This document shows positions 1-8,555 of a DNA stretch of 64,000 nucleotides, piece after piece. The notes below the pieces were generated by a model. That model was given only the letters and a program-made list of their open reading frames with translations. It was not told the origin of the DNA and ran no database searches. Origin of the DNA: Sinanaerobacter sp. ZZT-01 (lineage in GTDB: Bacteria > Bacillota > Clostridia > Peptostreptococcales > Anaerovoracaceae); the NCBI RefSeq assembly GCF_035621135.1, contig NZ_CP141728.1, positions 1,302,001-1,366,000 on the forward strand, read 5' to 3'. The position numbers and the translations under genes were made by a program. Within the stretch, counting starts at the first letter, position 1, and each line of letters opens with the position of its first letter.

Positions 1-122
1 TCCCGATAAAAAAAGGTGACCGGAATTTGAGTGACATTTGAAAAAGCCTTTGCAACGTTCTTTGCTTTTTCTATCACTTTCTGCTCTGCATCCAAATTTC
101 CACCTGTAGAAGTATATTGCAT
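1..122 (-). CDS. Unknown protein, N-terminal fragment (cut by window edge)
   Basis: An open frame of 40 codons runs off the left edge. It begins at an ATG at 120-122, with an in-frame TAA just upstream. The visible part starts MQYTSTGGNLDAEQ and looks like a soluble helical segment. The GAGG is almost touching the ATG, so a TTG ten codons into the frame behind AGGTGG is an alternative start. I do not recognise the family. The remainder lies outside the window. Confidence 0.5.
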   Translation of the reverse strand, partial: MQYTSTGGNLDAEQKVIEKAKNVAKAFSNVTQIPVTFFYR

Positions 123-454
123 TCCTCTTTATCCAATCATTTTTATATTTTTTATAATTTTAACATTATATTTTTTGATTATCAAATATTAAATTTGTTT
201 TTTACGCGATAAAATAACAAATTTATTTACATATCTTAAAATAAAATTGATATTTTTTACCCCTTCTTTTCTTCTATAATAAAGTTACAAAACCATAAAA
301 TAAAAACCATAAAAAGAAAACTCGCATAATGAAAAAATCAAAAGGAGGAGAAAATAACAAGCAAAATAACAAATAAGAAGATAAATAAAATACCCAAAGG
401 AATAAGCAAACGCCAATGCAAACCCTTTGGGTATTTTATTTAGTCTATCGCTAT
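123..454. other. AT-rich gap with possible short plus-strand transcript
   Basis: This 332-bp stretch has no long gene. On the plus strand a TATAAT lies at 275-280, without a well-spaced -35. A 15-codon ATG frame at 329-376 (MKKSKGGENNKQNNK) has no clear ribosome binding site in front of it, although AAAGGAGGAG occurs inside it. A strong hairpin closes the stretch at 382-442. This could be a small RNA of about 150 nt or simply the aminotransferase terminator region. Confidence 0.3.
382..442. terminator. Bidirectional terminator downstream of the aminotransferase
   Basis: A perfect 19-bp inverted repeat (382-400 with 424-442, core TACCCAAAGG/CCTTTGGGTA) encloses a 23-nt loop and is flanked by A/T tracts on both sides. 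It follows the stop codon of the minus-strand aminotransferase by 12 bp and could also end a plus-strand transcript. Confidence 0.75.
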
Positions 455-1651
455 TTATTTTTTCGATGCTTTTATTTCATCCATCAACACTTTAAACTTC
501 GGTAAAGCATTAACAATGGTTTCATGCGCAACACAATAGGCAATTCTGACATATCCCGGACAAGCAAATGCACTTCCCGGTACCAATAGTAAATTATACT
601 TTTTGGCAAGCTGGCAAAATTCTGCATCCTTTTCAATTGGCGTTTTTACAAATAAGTAAAAAGCTCCTTCTGGCTTAATGCACTCATATCCTGCATCGCA
701 AAGTCCCTTATAAAGGGTCTCTCTGTTTTTATTATAAAACGCAAGATCAACCTCTTCATTCAAGCATCTTCCAATCGCTCTTTGAAGTAGAGAAGGCGCA
801 TTTACAAAGCCTAAAATACGGGTAGCAACATTTGCTGCTGCAATGATATTTTCAAAGTCTGCTGCCTCATTTGGAATGACCAAATACCCAATTCGTTCTC
901 CCGGAAGAGAAAGCGATTTGCTGTAAGAATATCCAACAATGGTATTTTTATAATACGGCGTTACATATGGAACAACCACACCATCATAAGCAAGCTCTCT
1001 GTATGGTTCATCTGCAATTAAGTAAATATCTGTGCCGAATTCTTTCTGCTTTTCATTGAGAACAGCAGCCAATGCCCGAAGTGTCTCTTCCGTATAAACC
1101 ACACCGGTCGGATTATTCGGCGAGTTGATAATGACTGCCTTTGTTTTGGAAGTCAGTTTTTCACGAAACTCAACCAGATTTGGCTGAAAATCCGTTGTAT
1201 TAGCCGATACAACGACTAAGTCTGCATCATAATTCGCGGCATAGCTGCGATATTCTCCAAAGTATGGAGCAAACGCCACCACTTCATCTCCCGGATTCAG
1301 TAAAGTCTTTAATATAACATTGATTCCTCCTGCAGCTCCAACCGTCATGATTATGTTATTATGATCAAAGGAAGTCCCATATTTTTTATTGATTGATAAG
1401 GCAATTTTTTCTCGAATGTCTTCATACCCTGAATTATTCATATATCCATGCACAAAAGTTGGCTCTTCTTCATTTAAAACATCAATAATAGCCTCTTTAA
1501 CCTTTGCCGGTGCCGGTACATTCGGGTTACCTAAGCTAAAGTCATACACATTTTCTGCACCATACTTTTCAGCAAGAAGTTTACCTTCTTCAAACATTGC
1601 ACGTATTGTCGAACTTCCTTCAACAAATGCAACCATTTTCTTTGAAATCAT
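455..1651 (-). CDS. PLP-dependent class I/II aminotransferase
   Basis: A 398-residue fold-type I aminotransferase that moves an amino group between an amino acid and a 2-oxo acid in the cytoplasm. Visible landmarks are NSPNNPTGVVY, the DEPYREL loop, SYSKSLSLPGERIGY carrying the PLP lysine, and a C-terminal R in GYVRIAYC. The ATG at 1651 is chosen because AAAGGAGTGAGG lies just upstream; a start nine codons earlier has no such site. It lies downstream of the ornithine operon in the same direction, so use of the alanine or 2-oxo acids made there is plausible. The substrate cannot be read from sequence. Confidence 0.85.
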   Translation of the reverse strand: MISKKMVAFVEGSSTIRAMFEEGKLLAEKYGAENVYDFSLGNPNVPAPAKVKEAIIDVLNEEEPTFVHGYMNNSGYEDIREKIALSINKKYGTSFDHNNIIMTVGAAGGINVILKTLLNPGDEVVAFAPYFGEYRSYAANYDADLVVVSANTTDFQPNLVEFREKLTSKTKAVIINSPNNPTGVVYTEETLRALAAVLNEKQKEFGTDIYLIADEPYRELAYDGVVVPYVTPYYKNTIVGYSYSKSLSLPGERIGYLVIPNEAADFENIIAAANVATRILGFVNAPSLLQRAIGRCLNEEVDLAFYNKNRETLYKGLCDAGYECIKPEGAFYLFVKTPIEKDAEFCQLAKKYNLLLVPGSAFACPGYVRIAYCVAHETIVNALPKFKVLMDEIKASKK

Positions 1652-1870
1652 GTTTTCCTCACTCCTTTTACTTATCACTATACAAATTAAAATAATTTTA
1701 AACTTTTTACTTCTTTATCTCCATAGGTATTGGGTAAAATTCAAATTCTTATAAAGCTTTTTCGGTACTTCTTCATGCTGCTATAACTGCATCCTCTCAC
1801 GTTCTTTGCTCTTGTACATGCTTAATATTATCATAATCTTCCACATTCATTCTGTCAATGAAACTACTGA

Positions 1871-2779
1871 TTATTTCCAAGGCTCTTGTGGATCGGTCCC
1901 ATATAATTGTACGATTTCTAAACAGGAACTATTCGCCAGATCTTTTGGCGTCACAATTTTACCTCCATCGCCGTCCAAATCATATCCAAATTGCCAATAG
2001 GCCGCCCATACTAAATGAGCACACTGTGTTCCATTATATTTTCCTTCCTTGCCATCTTTTTTTGATAAGATCCCTACTGAAAGGCGGTACGGCAGATTTT
2101 CCATATTTTGAATTGCCCAATCTGCTATTTTCTTACGGTAAGCCTGATCCTTTCCTTTTAAACGAAAAACCATGACATTCGGGTAATGCTTCCACTTACG
2201 AAGATTTTGAATACAAGAATCTTCTCCCAGAACGACTGACTCAATTGTCTTCTCATTTTTTGCATCAATAACCAGTGCTGCATGCCCATTTCTCCAGCCG
2301 TATATACGTGAACATTTTGTAACCAAAATATCCCCATCTTCTAAATCTACAAAAGAAATACCATTCACAGGATTTCCATCGTTATCAATGAGAATTTCTT
2401 CACAGGAAATTAAAGTATTTGCCTTCTGTGTAAAATTAACTTCCTCAAAAAATTTTTTATGCAAGTTATCCACCTTACTTTTCCACAGTTTGTACTCCAT
2501 ATTGCTCTCATTTATTGTTTTGGGTCTTATTTTTCTTAAATAATCCACAGATTGCTTCCCAAGCCCCGTTTGAAACAAAATTTTTTTATAATCTCCTTCA
2601 TTCAGTTCTTCCTTTAAAAAAACAGAAATGATTTCTTCTTGTGGATAATTCGGTGTAATATGTGCATAAGGCTCTGCTGCTTTACTCGATAAAAAAACTC
2701 CGAAAAAAAGGAGCAGAAATAAGAAGCTTAAAACACACAGCTTTTTATGCTCTAAGAAAAAATCTTTCGCATGTTTCAA
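1871..2779 (-). CDS. Exported NlpC/P60-like (YiiX-type permuted papain) protein
   Basis: A 302-residue protein with a basic N-terminus and a hydrophobic segment (about residues 13-32) ending near SSKAAEP, so secreted or membrane-anchored. The C-terminal half has the order GDILVTKC, then NGHAALVID (catalytic His candidate), then NGTQCAHLVWAAYW (catalytic Cys candidate). His before Cys is the arrangement of the circularly permuted NlpC/P60 (YiiX/YebB) superfamily, whose members cut amide or peptide bonds in cell wall or lipids. It is followed by DLDGDGGKIVTPKDL, usual in clostridial members. It stands alone between the aminotransferase and orr. The substrate is unknown. Confidence 0.7.
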   Translation of the reverse strand: MKHAKDFFLEHKKLCVLSFLFLLLFFGVFLSSKAAEPYAHITPNYPQEEIISVFLKEELNEGDYKKILFQTGLGKQSVDYLRKIRPKTINESNMEYKLWKSKVDNLHKKFFEEVNFTQKANTLISCEEILIDNDGNPVNGISFVDLEDGDILVTKCSRIYGWRNGHAALVIDAKNEKTIESVVLGEDSCIQNLRKWKHYPNVMVFRLKGKDQAYRKKIADWAIQNMENLPYRLSVGILSKKDGKEGKYNGTQCAHLVWAAYWQFGYDLDGDGGKIVTPKDLANSSCLEIVQLYGTDPQEPWK

Positions 2780-2917
2780 AACCTTTCCCCCTCCAACCTA
2801 AAACTTATCTTTTAAATATATTTTCCATTATTCTAAATTTTAGCCAAAAACTAAAAAAAGATGTGAAAAGTTATTTTTTCATCATCAATAGGGAAAGAAC
2901 TGTGTTCTCTGAAAAAG

Positions 2918-2975
2918 AAAAACCTTCGAAAATAAAATGCGCTTCTTCGTCTCTGCATTCATTTCCAAAGGTTTC
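2918..2975 (-). terminator. Terminator of the ornithine operon
   Basis: On the minus strand, AAACCTTTGGAAA pairs imperfectly with TTTTCGAAGGTTT and is followed by TTTCTTTTTC. It sits about 30-80 bp after the orr stop codon, ending the roughly 8.6-kb operon that starts at ord. Confidence 0.6.
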
Positions 2976-3002
2976 TATTTTTTATTCTATTCGCTTGTAA
3001 TT

Positions 3003-4088
3003 CTACTCTTCATAGCTGATATCAACATAAGCACTTGTAAATGCCTTTAGCATTCCACCATATCCAAGCTCAAATTTGATACAATCGCCTACTTTATAAG
3101 TCGTATCTGAATTGGTTACATCTAGGATTAAATGATCGGAGCTTCCACCTAAAATATCAATCTTCTTATCAAGCGGTGTCAAACTATCAATATCTATATC
3201 TTGTTTTCCTACAGCTAGAATCGCACGTTTGATGACTCCGCGGTCCTCATAGACCGGCTTTTGACCAAATGCATCTACTCCTGTCTCTCCAATTGGAATC
3301 GATTGCTTTCTCTTTAATTCAATAATTTCTGCTTCTAGTATCAGTGCATCCGAGCAAGTGCCCTCAATTTTTGTTCCATATGCAGTATCATTTCCTAATA
3401 TAAAGGATTCTCCCAGTCGTAAATTGTTGATACCTTCCGGCATTTCATCCTTTCCAATCAAATAGATAGAGCTGGAATTCCCACCGGAAACCATCGACAA
3501 TGAAATACCGAATTTTTCTTCTATCTTTTTTGCAATGCTTACTAAAATACTCAAATTATCCTGTTTCGGAATCACCGCTCCATAGCAGGTAAGATTTACG
3601 CCTACTCCGTATAGTTCAATCTGTTCCATTTTTAAAATCTGAGATACAGCCTCCATAATTTGGTCTTCATCTTTAAAGAAGATACCTTCTCTCAGGTCAC
3701 CTAGGTCAATCATAAGTAAAACTTTATGCTTTTTATCATATTTCTTTGCTGCCTCATTTAATAAAGCAATTGTCTTAATTTCTGAATTAAAGCTTAGATC
3801 AACGTACTTTACGACTTCATCTGCCTCACTCCCCATAGGCAGTCTTAAGAGTACCGTTTCTTTCCCATTTTTTTTGGCTGTCTCTGCATAGGTTTTAATG
3901 TTCTGCACACGAGAATCTGCTAAAAAATCCACGCCTTGGTGCTTCATAATGAGCTCTACAATTTTTTTATCGGCGCAGAACCCCTTTGTTACAATCATCA
4001 TAGAACAGTTGCCGCCATGTGTTATTTTACTCACTGCATCAAGGTTTTGTCTAACCTTTGCCAAATGAACCGTTAATCTAGGGTACAT
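3003..4088 (-). CDS. orr: Ornithine racemase (alanine racemase-like fold)
   Basis: A 361-residue PLP enzyme of the alanine/ornithine racemase family that interconverts L- and D-ornithine and feeds the D-isomer to OraSE. Evidence: the N-terminal MYPRLTVHLAKVRQNL and MIVTKGFCAD (PLP-lysine region of the TIM barrel), LMIDLGDLREGIF, VSGGNSSS, and the C-terminal QDIDIDSLTPLD characteristic of this family. The start at 4088 follows GGAGGAAAAGG; a longer reading of 13 codons lacks a binding site. It is the last gene of the ornithine operon, 136 bp after the GlmL-like gene. Assignment rests on family signature plus context. Confidence 0.88.
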   Translation of the reverse strand: MYPRLTVHLAKVRQNLDAVSKITHGGNCSMMIVTKGFCADKKIVELIMKHQGVDFLADSRVQNIKTYAETAKKNGKETVLLRLPMGSEADEVVKYVDLSFNSEIKTIALLNEAAKKYDKKHKVLLMIDLGDLREGIFFKDEDQIMEAVSQILKMEQIELYGVGVNLTCYGAVIPKQDNLSILVSIAKKIEEKFGISLSMVSGGNSSSIYLIGKDEMPEGINNLRLGESFILGNDTAYGTKIEGTCSDALILEAEIIELKRKQSIPIGETGVDAFGQKPVYEDRGVIKRAILAVGKQDIDIDSLTPLDKKIDILGGSSDHLILDVTNSDTTYKVGDCIKFELGYGGMLKAFTSAYVDISYEE

Positions 4089-4224
4089 CCCTTTTCCTCC
4101 TTTAATCCTTACTTCTTTTCTATCCATTTTTATAAAATAGAAGATACCTTTTAGATATTCTCTACTTTTTCGTAAAGTGGCTTCCTATTTTTATGCAAAG
4201 TGCAGCATTTAAAATTCTTTCACC

Positions 4225-5763
4225 TTATTCTTCTGCTTTCTTTACATATTCACCGTTAACCAATTCATAGCCTTCCTCACGTAAGTGATCTTCCAATTCT
4301 TTTTTCTTTTTATTTTCTATCGCTTCCAGCCGTTCCAATTCTTGCAGGTAAGCTGCCTTTGCGGAACGAATCGGACCATCTTCTTTCTTTTCTGGGAATG
4401 TAAAGTTTAAACTCTTTTGTAAAAGCTTAATCGTTCCTTCACGATACCTTTTTGACAAAACGCCCAAGGATGCCATAATATAATCGTTATCCACTAAAAT
4501 ACGAGCACTTTCACTTGGGAATAGCAACAGTCCTGTCTCATTATGCTGTGCGATCTCTTCCATAATTTCCACTCTGTGCGGAAGCCTTGTCAGAGCACCA
4601 CCTGTCCCTATGATATATTTTACCTGTGTCAAGTCCTTTCCCTCTGCAACGGTGCTCCTACCGGAAGGACCGTAAATATAGCGAATCTGCCCTGCATGAC
4701 GTTCTACGGAACGAATCACTGCTTCTTTAGTCAAACGTTCGACAAAAGTGCGTTCTTCATCATTTTTTGGAATGGCTTTATAGTTATCCATGACACTTTT
4801 TAAATCAACATCCGGCAGATCTTCTTTTAATTTTTCTTCACCGATTAGATTCACAATATTTTTCATATTCACATAAACGCCAAGATCGCCTTCCACCGTC
4901 CGCTTTGCCTTCGGCTCGGGACTGATCATAATTCTTGCAATCTGATCAGATTCTTCACATACGGAATGTACATCTGTTGTCGCACCGCCGACGTCTAAAA
5001 CCACAACATTTCCGATACATTCATTTAACAGCTTTGTTGCTTCCATAACAGCACCCGGTGTCGGAATAATCGGTCCATTTACCATATCCCTTACATGCTC
5101 CATACCCGGTGCATGAATGATGTGATCCTCAAATGCATCTTGAATGACTTTTCTTGCAGGCTCTACATTCAAATCATCAATTTTAGGATACACATTATCT
5201 ACAATATATAAGTTTGAACCGCTCTCCTCATCAAAGATCAGTTTGATTTCTTCTTGATTTTCTACATTTCCTGCATAGATAATCGGTGTGCCTAGTCCCA
5301 TGCTTCGAATTAATTCTGCATTATATATTGCAGTATCCCGTTCTCCATAGTCCACACCGCCTGCTATGAGAATCAAATTCGGTTTTATTTCTTTAATCTT
5401 TTGTAAATCGGTACGTCTCAGCCTTCCTGCTGTTACGTAGTGAATGATGGCCCCAGCACCGAGCGCTGCTTCTTTTGCTGCTTTCGCAGTCATGTCATAA
5501 ACAAGGCCATGCACGGTCATTTTCAATCCGCCTGCTGCGGAAGAAGTCGCAAGCATTTCATCGTATTCTAAAGAATCAATGCTCATTTTTTTGCATAAAT
5601 CATCAATTGCGCCTTGAAGCCCAATTCTTACGTCGCCGTCCATTACTGAGGTGGGAGCCTGCCCTTGAGCCCAAAAAACAGGGTCCGCTGTATTTATATT
5701 TTTAAATGCATTTACTACCGTTGTTGTTGAGCCGATTTCGGCTACTAATACGTCGACTTTCAT
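4225..5763 (-). CDS. GlmL/MutL-related protein of ornithine degradation
   Basis: A 512-residue protein of the MutL/GlmL ASKHA-ATPase-like family found next to B12-dependent carbon-skeleton or amino mutases. Motifs: VAEIGSTTTVVNAF at the start, LILIAGGVDYGERDT, VVLDVGGATTDVHSV and YIIGTGGALTRLPHR, a standard nucleotide-binding series. The likely job is keeping the aminomutase active (handling inactivated cobalamin); that is inference from family and position directly after oraE. The C-terminus is charged and coiled-coil-like (ELERLEAIENKKKKELEDH). The start at 5763 is set by AAGGAGCTATTAT. A strong hairpin lies between it and oraE. Confidence 0.85.
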   Translation of the reverse strand: MKVDVLVAEIGSTTTVVNAFKNINTADPVFWAQGQAPTSVMDGDVRIGLQGAIDDLCKKMSIDSLEYDEMLATSSAAGGLKMTVHGLVYDMTAKAAKEAALGAGAIIHYVTAGRLRRTDLQKIKEIKPNLILIAGGVDYGERDTAIYNAELIRSMGLGTPIIYAGNVENQEEIKLIFDEESGSNLYIVDNVYPKIDDLNVEPARKVIQDAFEDHIIHAPGMEHVRDMVNGPIIPTPGAVMEATKLLNECIGNVVVLDVGGATTDVHSVCEESDQIARIMISPEPKAKRTVEGDLGVYVNMKNIVNLIGEEKLKEDLPDVDLKSVMDNYKAIPKNDEERTFVERLTKEAVIRSVERHAGQIRYIYGPSGRSTVAEGKDLTQVKYIIGTGGALTRLPHRVEIMEEIAQHNETGLLLFPSESARILVDNDYIMASLGVLSKRYREGTIKLLQKSLNFTFPEKKEDGPIRSAKAAYLQELERLEAIENKKKKELEDHLREEGYELVNGEYVKKAEE

Positions 5764-5785
5764 ATAATAGCTCCTTATTTTTAAC

Positions 5786-5818
5786 AATGGAGTCTGCACT
5801 CTTTGCACAGACTCCATT
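5786..5818 (-). other. Intercistronic hairpin between oraE and the GlmL-like gene
   Basis: A perfect 11-bp inverted repeat (AATGGAGTCTG/CAGACTCCATT) with an 11-nt loop. No U-run follows in the direction of transcription, so it is more likely an RNA-stability, processing or attenuation element than a terminator. It ends about 23 bp before the downstream start codon. Confidence 0.6.
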
Positions 5819-5838
5819 AAAATTCTTTTCGCTTATTC

Positions 5839-8049
5839 CTACTGATTTCTTCTTCTGATTCTTTCTTCAACTAAGAAGGAAGCTACATCAATACCATGCG
5901 AGTTTCTTCCGAAACCAGCATCAATACCAGTCTTCATAGCTTCTTCAGGAATTACCTGCGTACCGCCTGCAACAATCATGACCTTATCTCTGATTCCTTT
6001 TTCAATTGCAAGTTCATTGATTCTCTTCATGTTCTTGTAATGAATGTTGTCGTGAGAAATAATGGTAGATGCTAAAATAGCCTCTGCATTCAATTCTACT
6101 GCGGCATCAACCAGCTTTTCAACCGGAACCGAAGTGCCAAGGTATACACACTCAATACCAAATCGTTCAATACCGCCATGCTTGATGTTAATAATCTCTA
6201 GAAGACCTACAGAGTGTTCATCTTCACCAACCGTACCGCAAACAACCTTTAATGGATGATCTTTTACATCTTTTCTGATCTCTTCATCCGTTAGATATAC
6301 TGGTTCTGGAGGTATAACAAGCTTTGAAAGGTCTACATCGAATTTGAGCTTTCCTTTCATTTCAATTCTTGTACCTTCCGCCTCCTGAAGCACTTCTCTT
6401 GAAATGACTTCCGGATCTTCCAAACCTAATTTGTTACCGATTTCCACTGCAACAACTTCCGCAGTTCTCTTGTTTGCAGGGATGCACATTGTAAGCATTA
6501 CGGTACCATCTGCCAACCATTCCATTTCAGGCTTGATGAAGTTAGAATTTCTGTATTTCGCATTTTCAGCCATTCTTGTATTTACGTTATCATCGTCAAG
6601 CTCATCGATGTAAACAATCTTGCTTCTGTCTTCAAACGTACAGCCACCGATTAATGCAGCTGGATTTTTAGGATCTCCACCGTACTGCTCTACATTATTG
6701 TATCCATAGTGAGCCGTTACTGGAGCCATATAGTCTTCGTCTCTTTCGTAAACAAATCCATATCCAATACCGCCTTCGATCTTTCTTGCGATACCGTCGC
6801 CGTTTCTTTCCGGATACATTGCAGAATCAACGAAAAATCCTTCTTGTACCGCTTCAAAGTAGCCGCCTACTTCCACAATTTCTTCCATGAATAAGCAAGC
6901 TCTTTCTCTGATTTCTCTTGATGTATCTACTAATGGTCCATCTTTCTTTAATTCCACCATTTCCATTAATCCGTCAAGTCCGATCAATGTCTGCTTCGCA
7001 GTATCACAAGCTTCGATGTTGTAGATATGCCAAGGAACGTTTCTGCCTTCATCTGGCGTAATTGTTGACTGAATATCTGCTCTTGTAAGCTTTGAAATCA
7101 ACATATTTAATACGTGTGTTACAGTTGCCTCTCTAGCAGAAGAATCGATATACTTCGTATTCATCTGTGCTCTCATTCTATATCTTCTACAGAAATCTCT
7201 GAGTGCCACTGCATAAGGAAGGTCCATATATACACACGGTGCTGGAGTTGCTGTTGGAGGTACGGTTGACAAACAAATATTCTCTGGTTTAATTCCAACC
7301 TTTTCTGAGAATAAAGAGTTAATTGCATGCTGAACGATAAGTTCCGGCATTACTTTCCATGCTTCTCTGGCCGTTGCATTTGCATTATGCGCTCCGTCAA
7401 TCTGTGCGATTTCTGCCCATTCTAATATCTTCTTTGATTCGCAAGCATCTACAAAAGAACGAACGCAGTTGATGTTTCTATAAAGAACATTGTACTGTGG
7501 GTCCTGGTGAGCTCCATTAATTCCTTCTTCCGCAAACATAACTGCTACATCAGGGCCTGCAACCCCGGATACATAAGAATGATAGTTGATTGGACGACCA
7601 ACTTCATCTTCAATTAAATCCAATGCTTTTCTCTGTGCTCTGACTTGCTTTCTTGTAATTGGAACGCCTCCAATACCTTGCGGAGTGCCTTCAATCAATC
7701 CGTCCATATGAGACTGCCCTGCGGTACGAATTACCATGATATGGTCTGCGCCATGCCAAGCTGCCATTCTCATTCTTCTGATATCATCTTCAAATCTGCC
7801 TGAAGCGATTTCAGTCGTAATAACAGGGGCTGGCTGTGGATCGACATTGTTGAAATATTTTGCAGGAGGTAGAGGTACACCTTGTTTCAACGGTTCAGTG
7901 GCATCCTTATATGTGAAAGGTCCCATTTCTAAGTCTGCTACAGGTTTTCTCCAAACCCATCCTTTTCTTCTTGGTGCATATTTATCGAGGTCCTGTAAGA
8001 TCAGCTCGACATCAATTTTCTTGTCTTTTTCTAATTTATCGTAAGCCAT
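5839..8049 (-). CDS. oraE: D-ornithine 4,5-aminomutase, large (B12/PLP) subunit
   Basis: A 736-residue subunit that, with OraS, moves the terminal amino group of D-ornithine to give (2R,4S)-2,4-diaminopentanoate. It uses adenosylcobalamin and PLP. The C-terminal Rossmann domain carries the base-off B12 motif DEHSVG (residues 610-615, His 612), followed by IKHGG with Lys 623, matching in spacing the PLP lysine reported for the Clostridium sticklandii enzyme. The N-terminal TIM-barrel region contains MRMAAWHGADHIMVIRTAGQ. The start at 8049 follows AAAGGAGGGAAATAAG. The oraS stop lies 1 bp upstream, so the two subunits are translationally linked. Confidence 0.96.
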   Translation of the reverse strand: MAYDKLEKDKKIDVELILQDLDKYAPRRKGWVWRKPVADLEMGPFTYKDATEPLKQGVPLPPAKYFNNVDPQPAPVITTEIASGRFEDDIRRMRMAAWHGADHIMVIRTAGQSHMDGLIEGTPQGIGGVPITRKQVRAQRKALDLIEDEVGRPINYHSYVSGVAGPDVAVMFAEEGINGAHQDPQYNVLYRNINCVRSFVDACESKKILEWAEIAQIDGAHNANATAREAWKVMPELIVQHAINSLFSEKVGIKPENICLSTVPPTATPAPCVYMDLPYAVALRDFCRRYRMRAQMNTKYIDSSAREATVTHVLNMLISKLTRADIQSTITPDEGRNVPWHIYNIEACDTAKQTLIGLDGLMEMVELKKDGPLVDTSREIRERACLFMEEIVEVGGYFEAVQEGFFVDSAMYPERNGDGIARKIEGGIGYGFVYERDEDYMAPVTAHYGYNNVEQYGGDPKNPAALIGGCTFEDRSKIVYIDELDDDNVNTRMAENAKYRNSNFIKPEMEWLADGTVMLTMCIPANKRTAEVVAVEIGNKLGLEDPEVISREVLQEAEGTRIEMKGKLKFDVDLSKLVIPPEPVYLTDEEIRKDVKDHPLKVVCGTVGEDEHSVGLLEIINIKHGGIERFGIECVYLGTSVPVEKLVDAAVELNAEAILASTIISHDNIHYKNMKRINELAIEKGIRDKVMIVAGGTQVIPEEAMKTGIDAGFGRNSHGIDVASFLVEERIRRRNQ

Positions 8050-8050
8050 C

Positions 8051-8413
8051 TTATTTCCCTCCTTTAAACAATGCAACTGCTTCATCCCAACCATTGCCCT
8101 CTGCTAACATTGCCGCTGCTTCAGGAATTGAAATGTTCTTAGCCTTTGAGAATTTATAAACTACGTGACCTGCACCTTTTCCCATCAATCCTCTGTCCAT
8201 ACACCCTTCAACAATTGGTTTTGATTGAAGTGAGGAAACACCCATTCGCAGAAGAACTGCTCTTTCTACAGAAGGAGTTGTGTTTTTCTTTCCCAAATCC
8301 AGAAGCGGATCAACAACTTGTGCTGTCAACTCCCAGAACTTGTTGTATAATTCTTCGTCTGAAAGTTTCGCAATATGCTTTCTGCGTTCTGCAAAATCAT
8401 CTTTTCTTTCCAT
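8051..8413 (-). CDS. oraS: D-ornithine 4,5-aminomutase, small subunit
   Basis: A 120-residue partner of OraE. It starts MERKDDFAERRKHIAKLSDEEL and has the conserved TTPSVERAVLLRMGVSSL and DRGLMGKGAGHVVYKFSK segments of the family. It has no cofactor motif of its own; in the family it packs against the large subunit's barrel. The ATG at 8413 follows AAGGAGAATCAGG. It lies directly upstream of oraE (1-bp gap) and 142 bp after ortB, a gap that holds two hairpins. Confidence 0.95.
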   Translation of the reverse strand: MERKDDFAERRKHIAKLSDEELYNKFWELTAQVVDPLLDLGKKNTTPSVERAVLLRMGVSSLQSKPIVEGCMDRGLMGKGAGHVVYKFSKAKNISIPEAAAMLAEGNGWDEAVALFKGGK

Positions 8414-8456
8414 CCTGATTCTCCTTATTTCATAATCTTTTTATTTCGGATTCATA

Positions 8457-8547
8457 AGATGCAGGCTTTCGTTCATTGCGGTTTCATCAAACCTGCATCT
8501 CTCATTTTTAATTTGATTTACTTTCGAAGACTTTTAACGACTTCGAA
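8457..8547 (-). other. Two hairpins between ortB and oraS
   Basis: AGATGCAGG (8457-8465) pairs perfectly with CCTGCATCT (8492-8500), and TTCGAAG (8523-8529) pairs with CTTCGAA (8541-8547). Neither has a U-run after it on the transcribed strand. They separate the thiolase genes from the aminomutase genes and may set relative mRNA levels. Confidence 0.5.
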
Positions 8548-8555
8548 TTACAAAA

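Noticed and set aside
1389-1754. Open frame on the plus strand over the aminotransferase start
   Set aside because: Antisense to a clear family gene, Ser/Leu-rich shadow composition, no binding site.
5786-5818. Intrinsic terminator inside the ornithine operon
   Set aside because: The stem is strong but no U-run follows in the transcribed direction, and the downstream gene is needed with the upstream ones.
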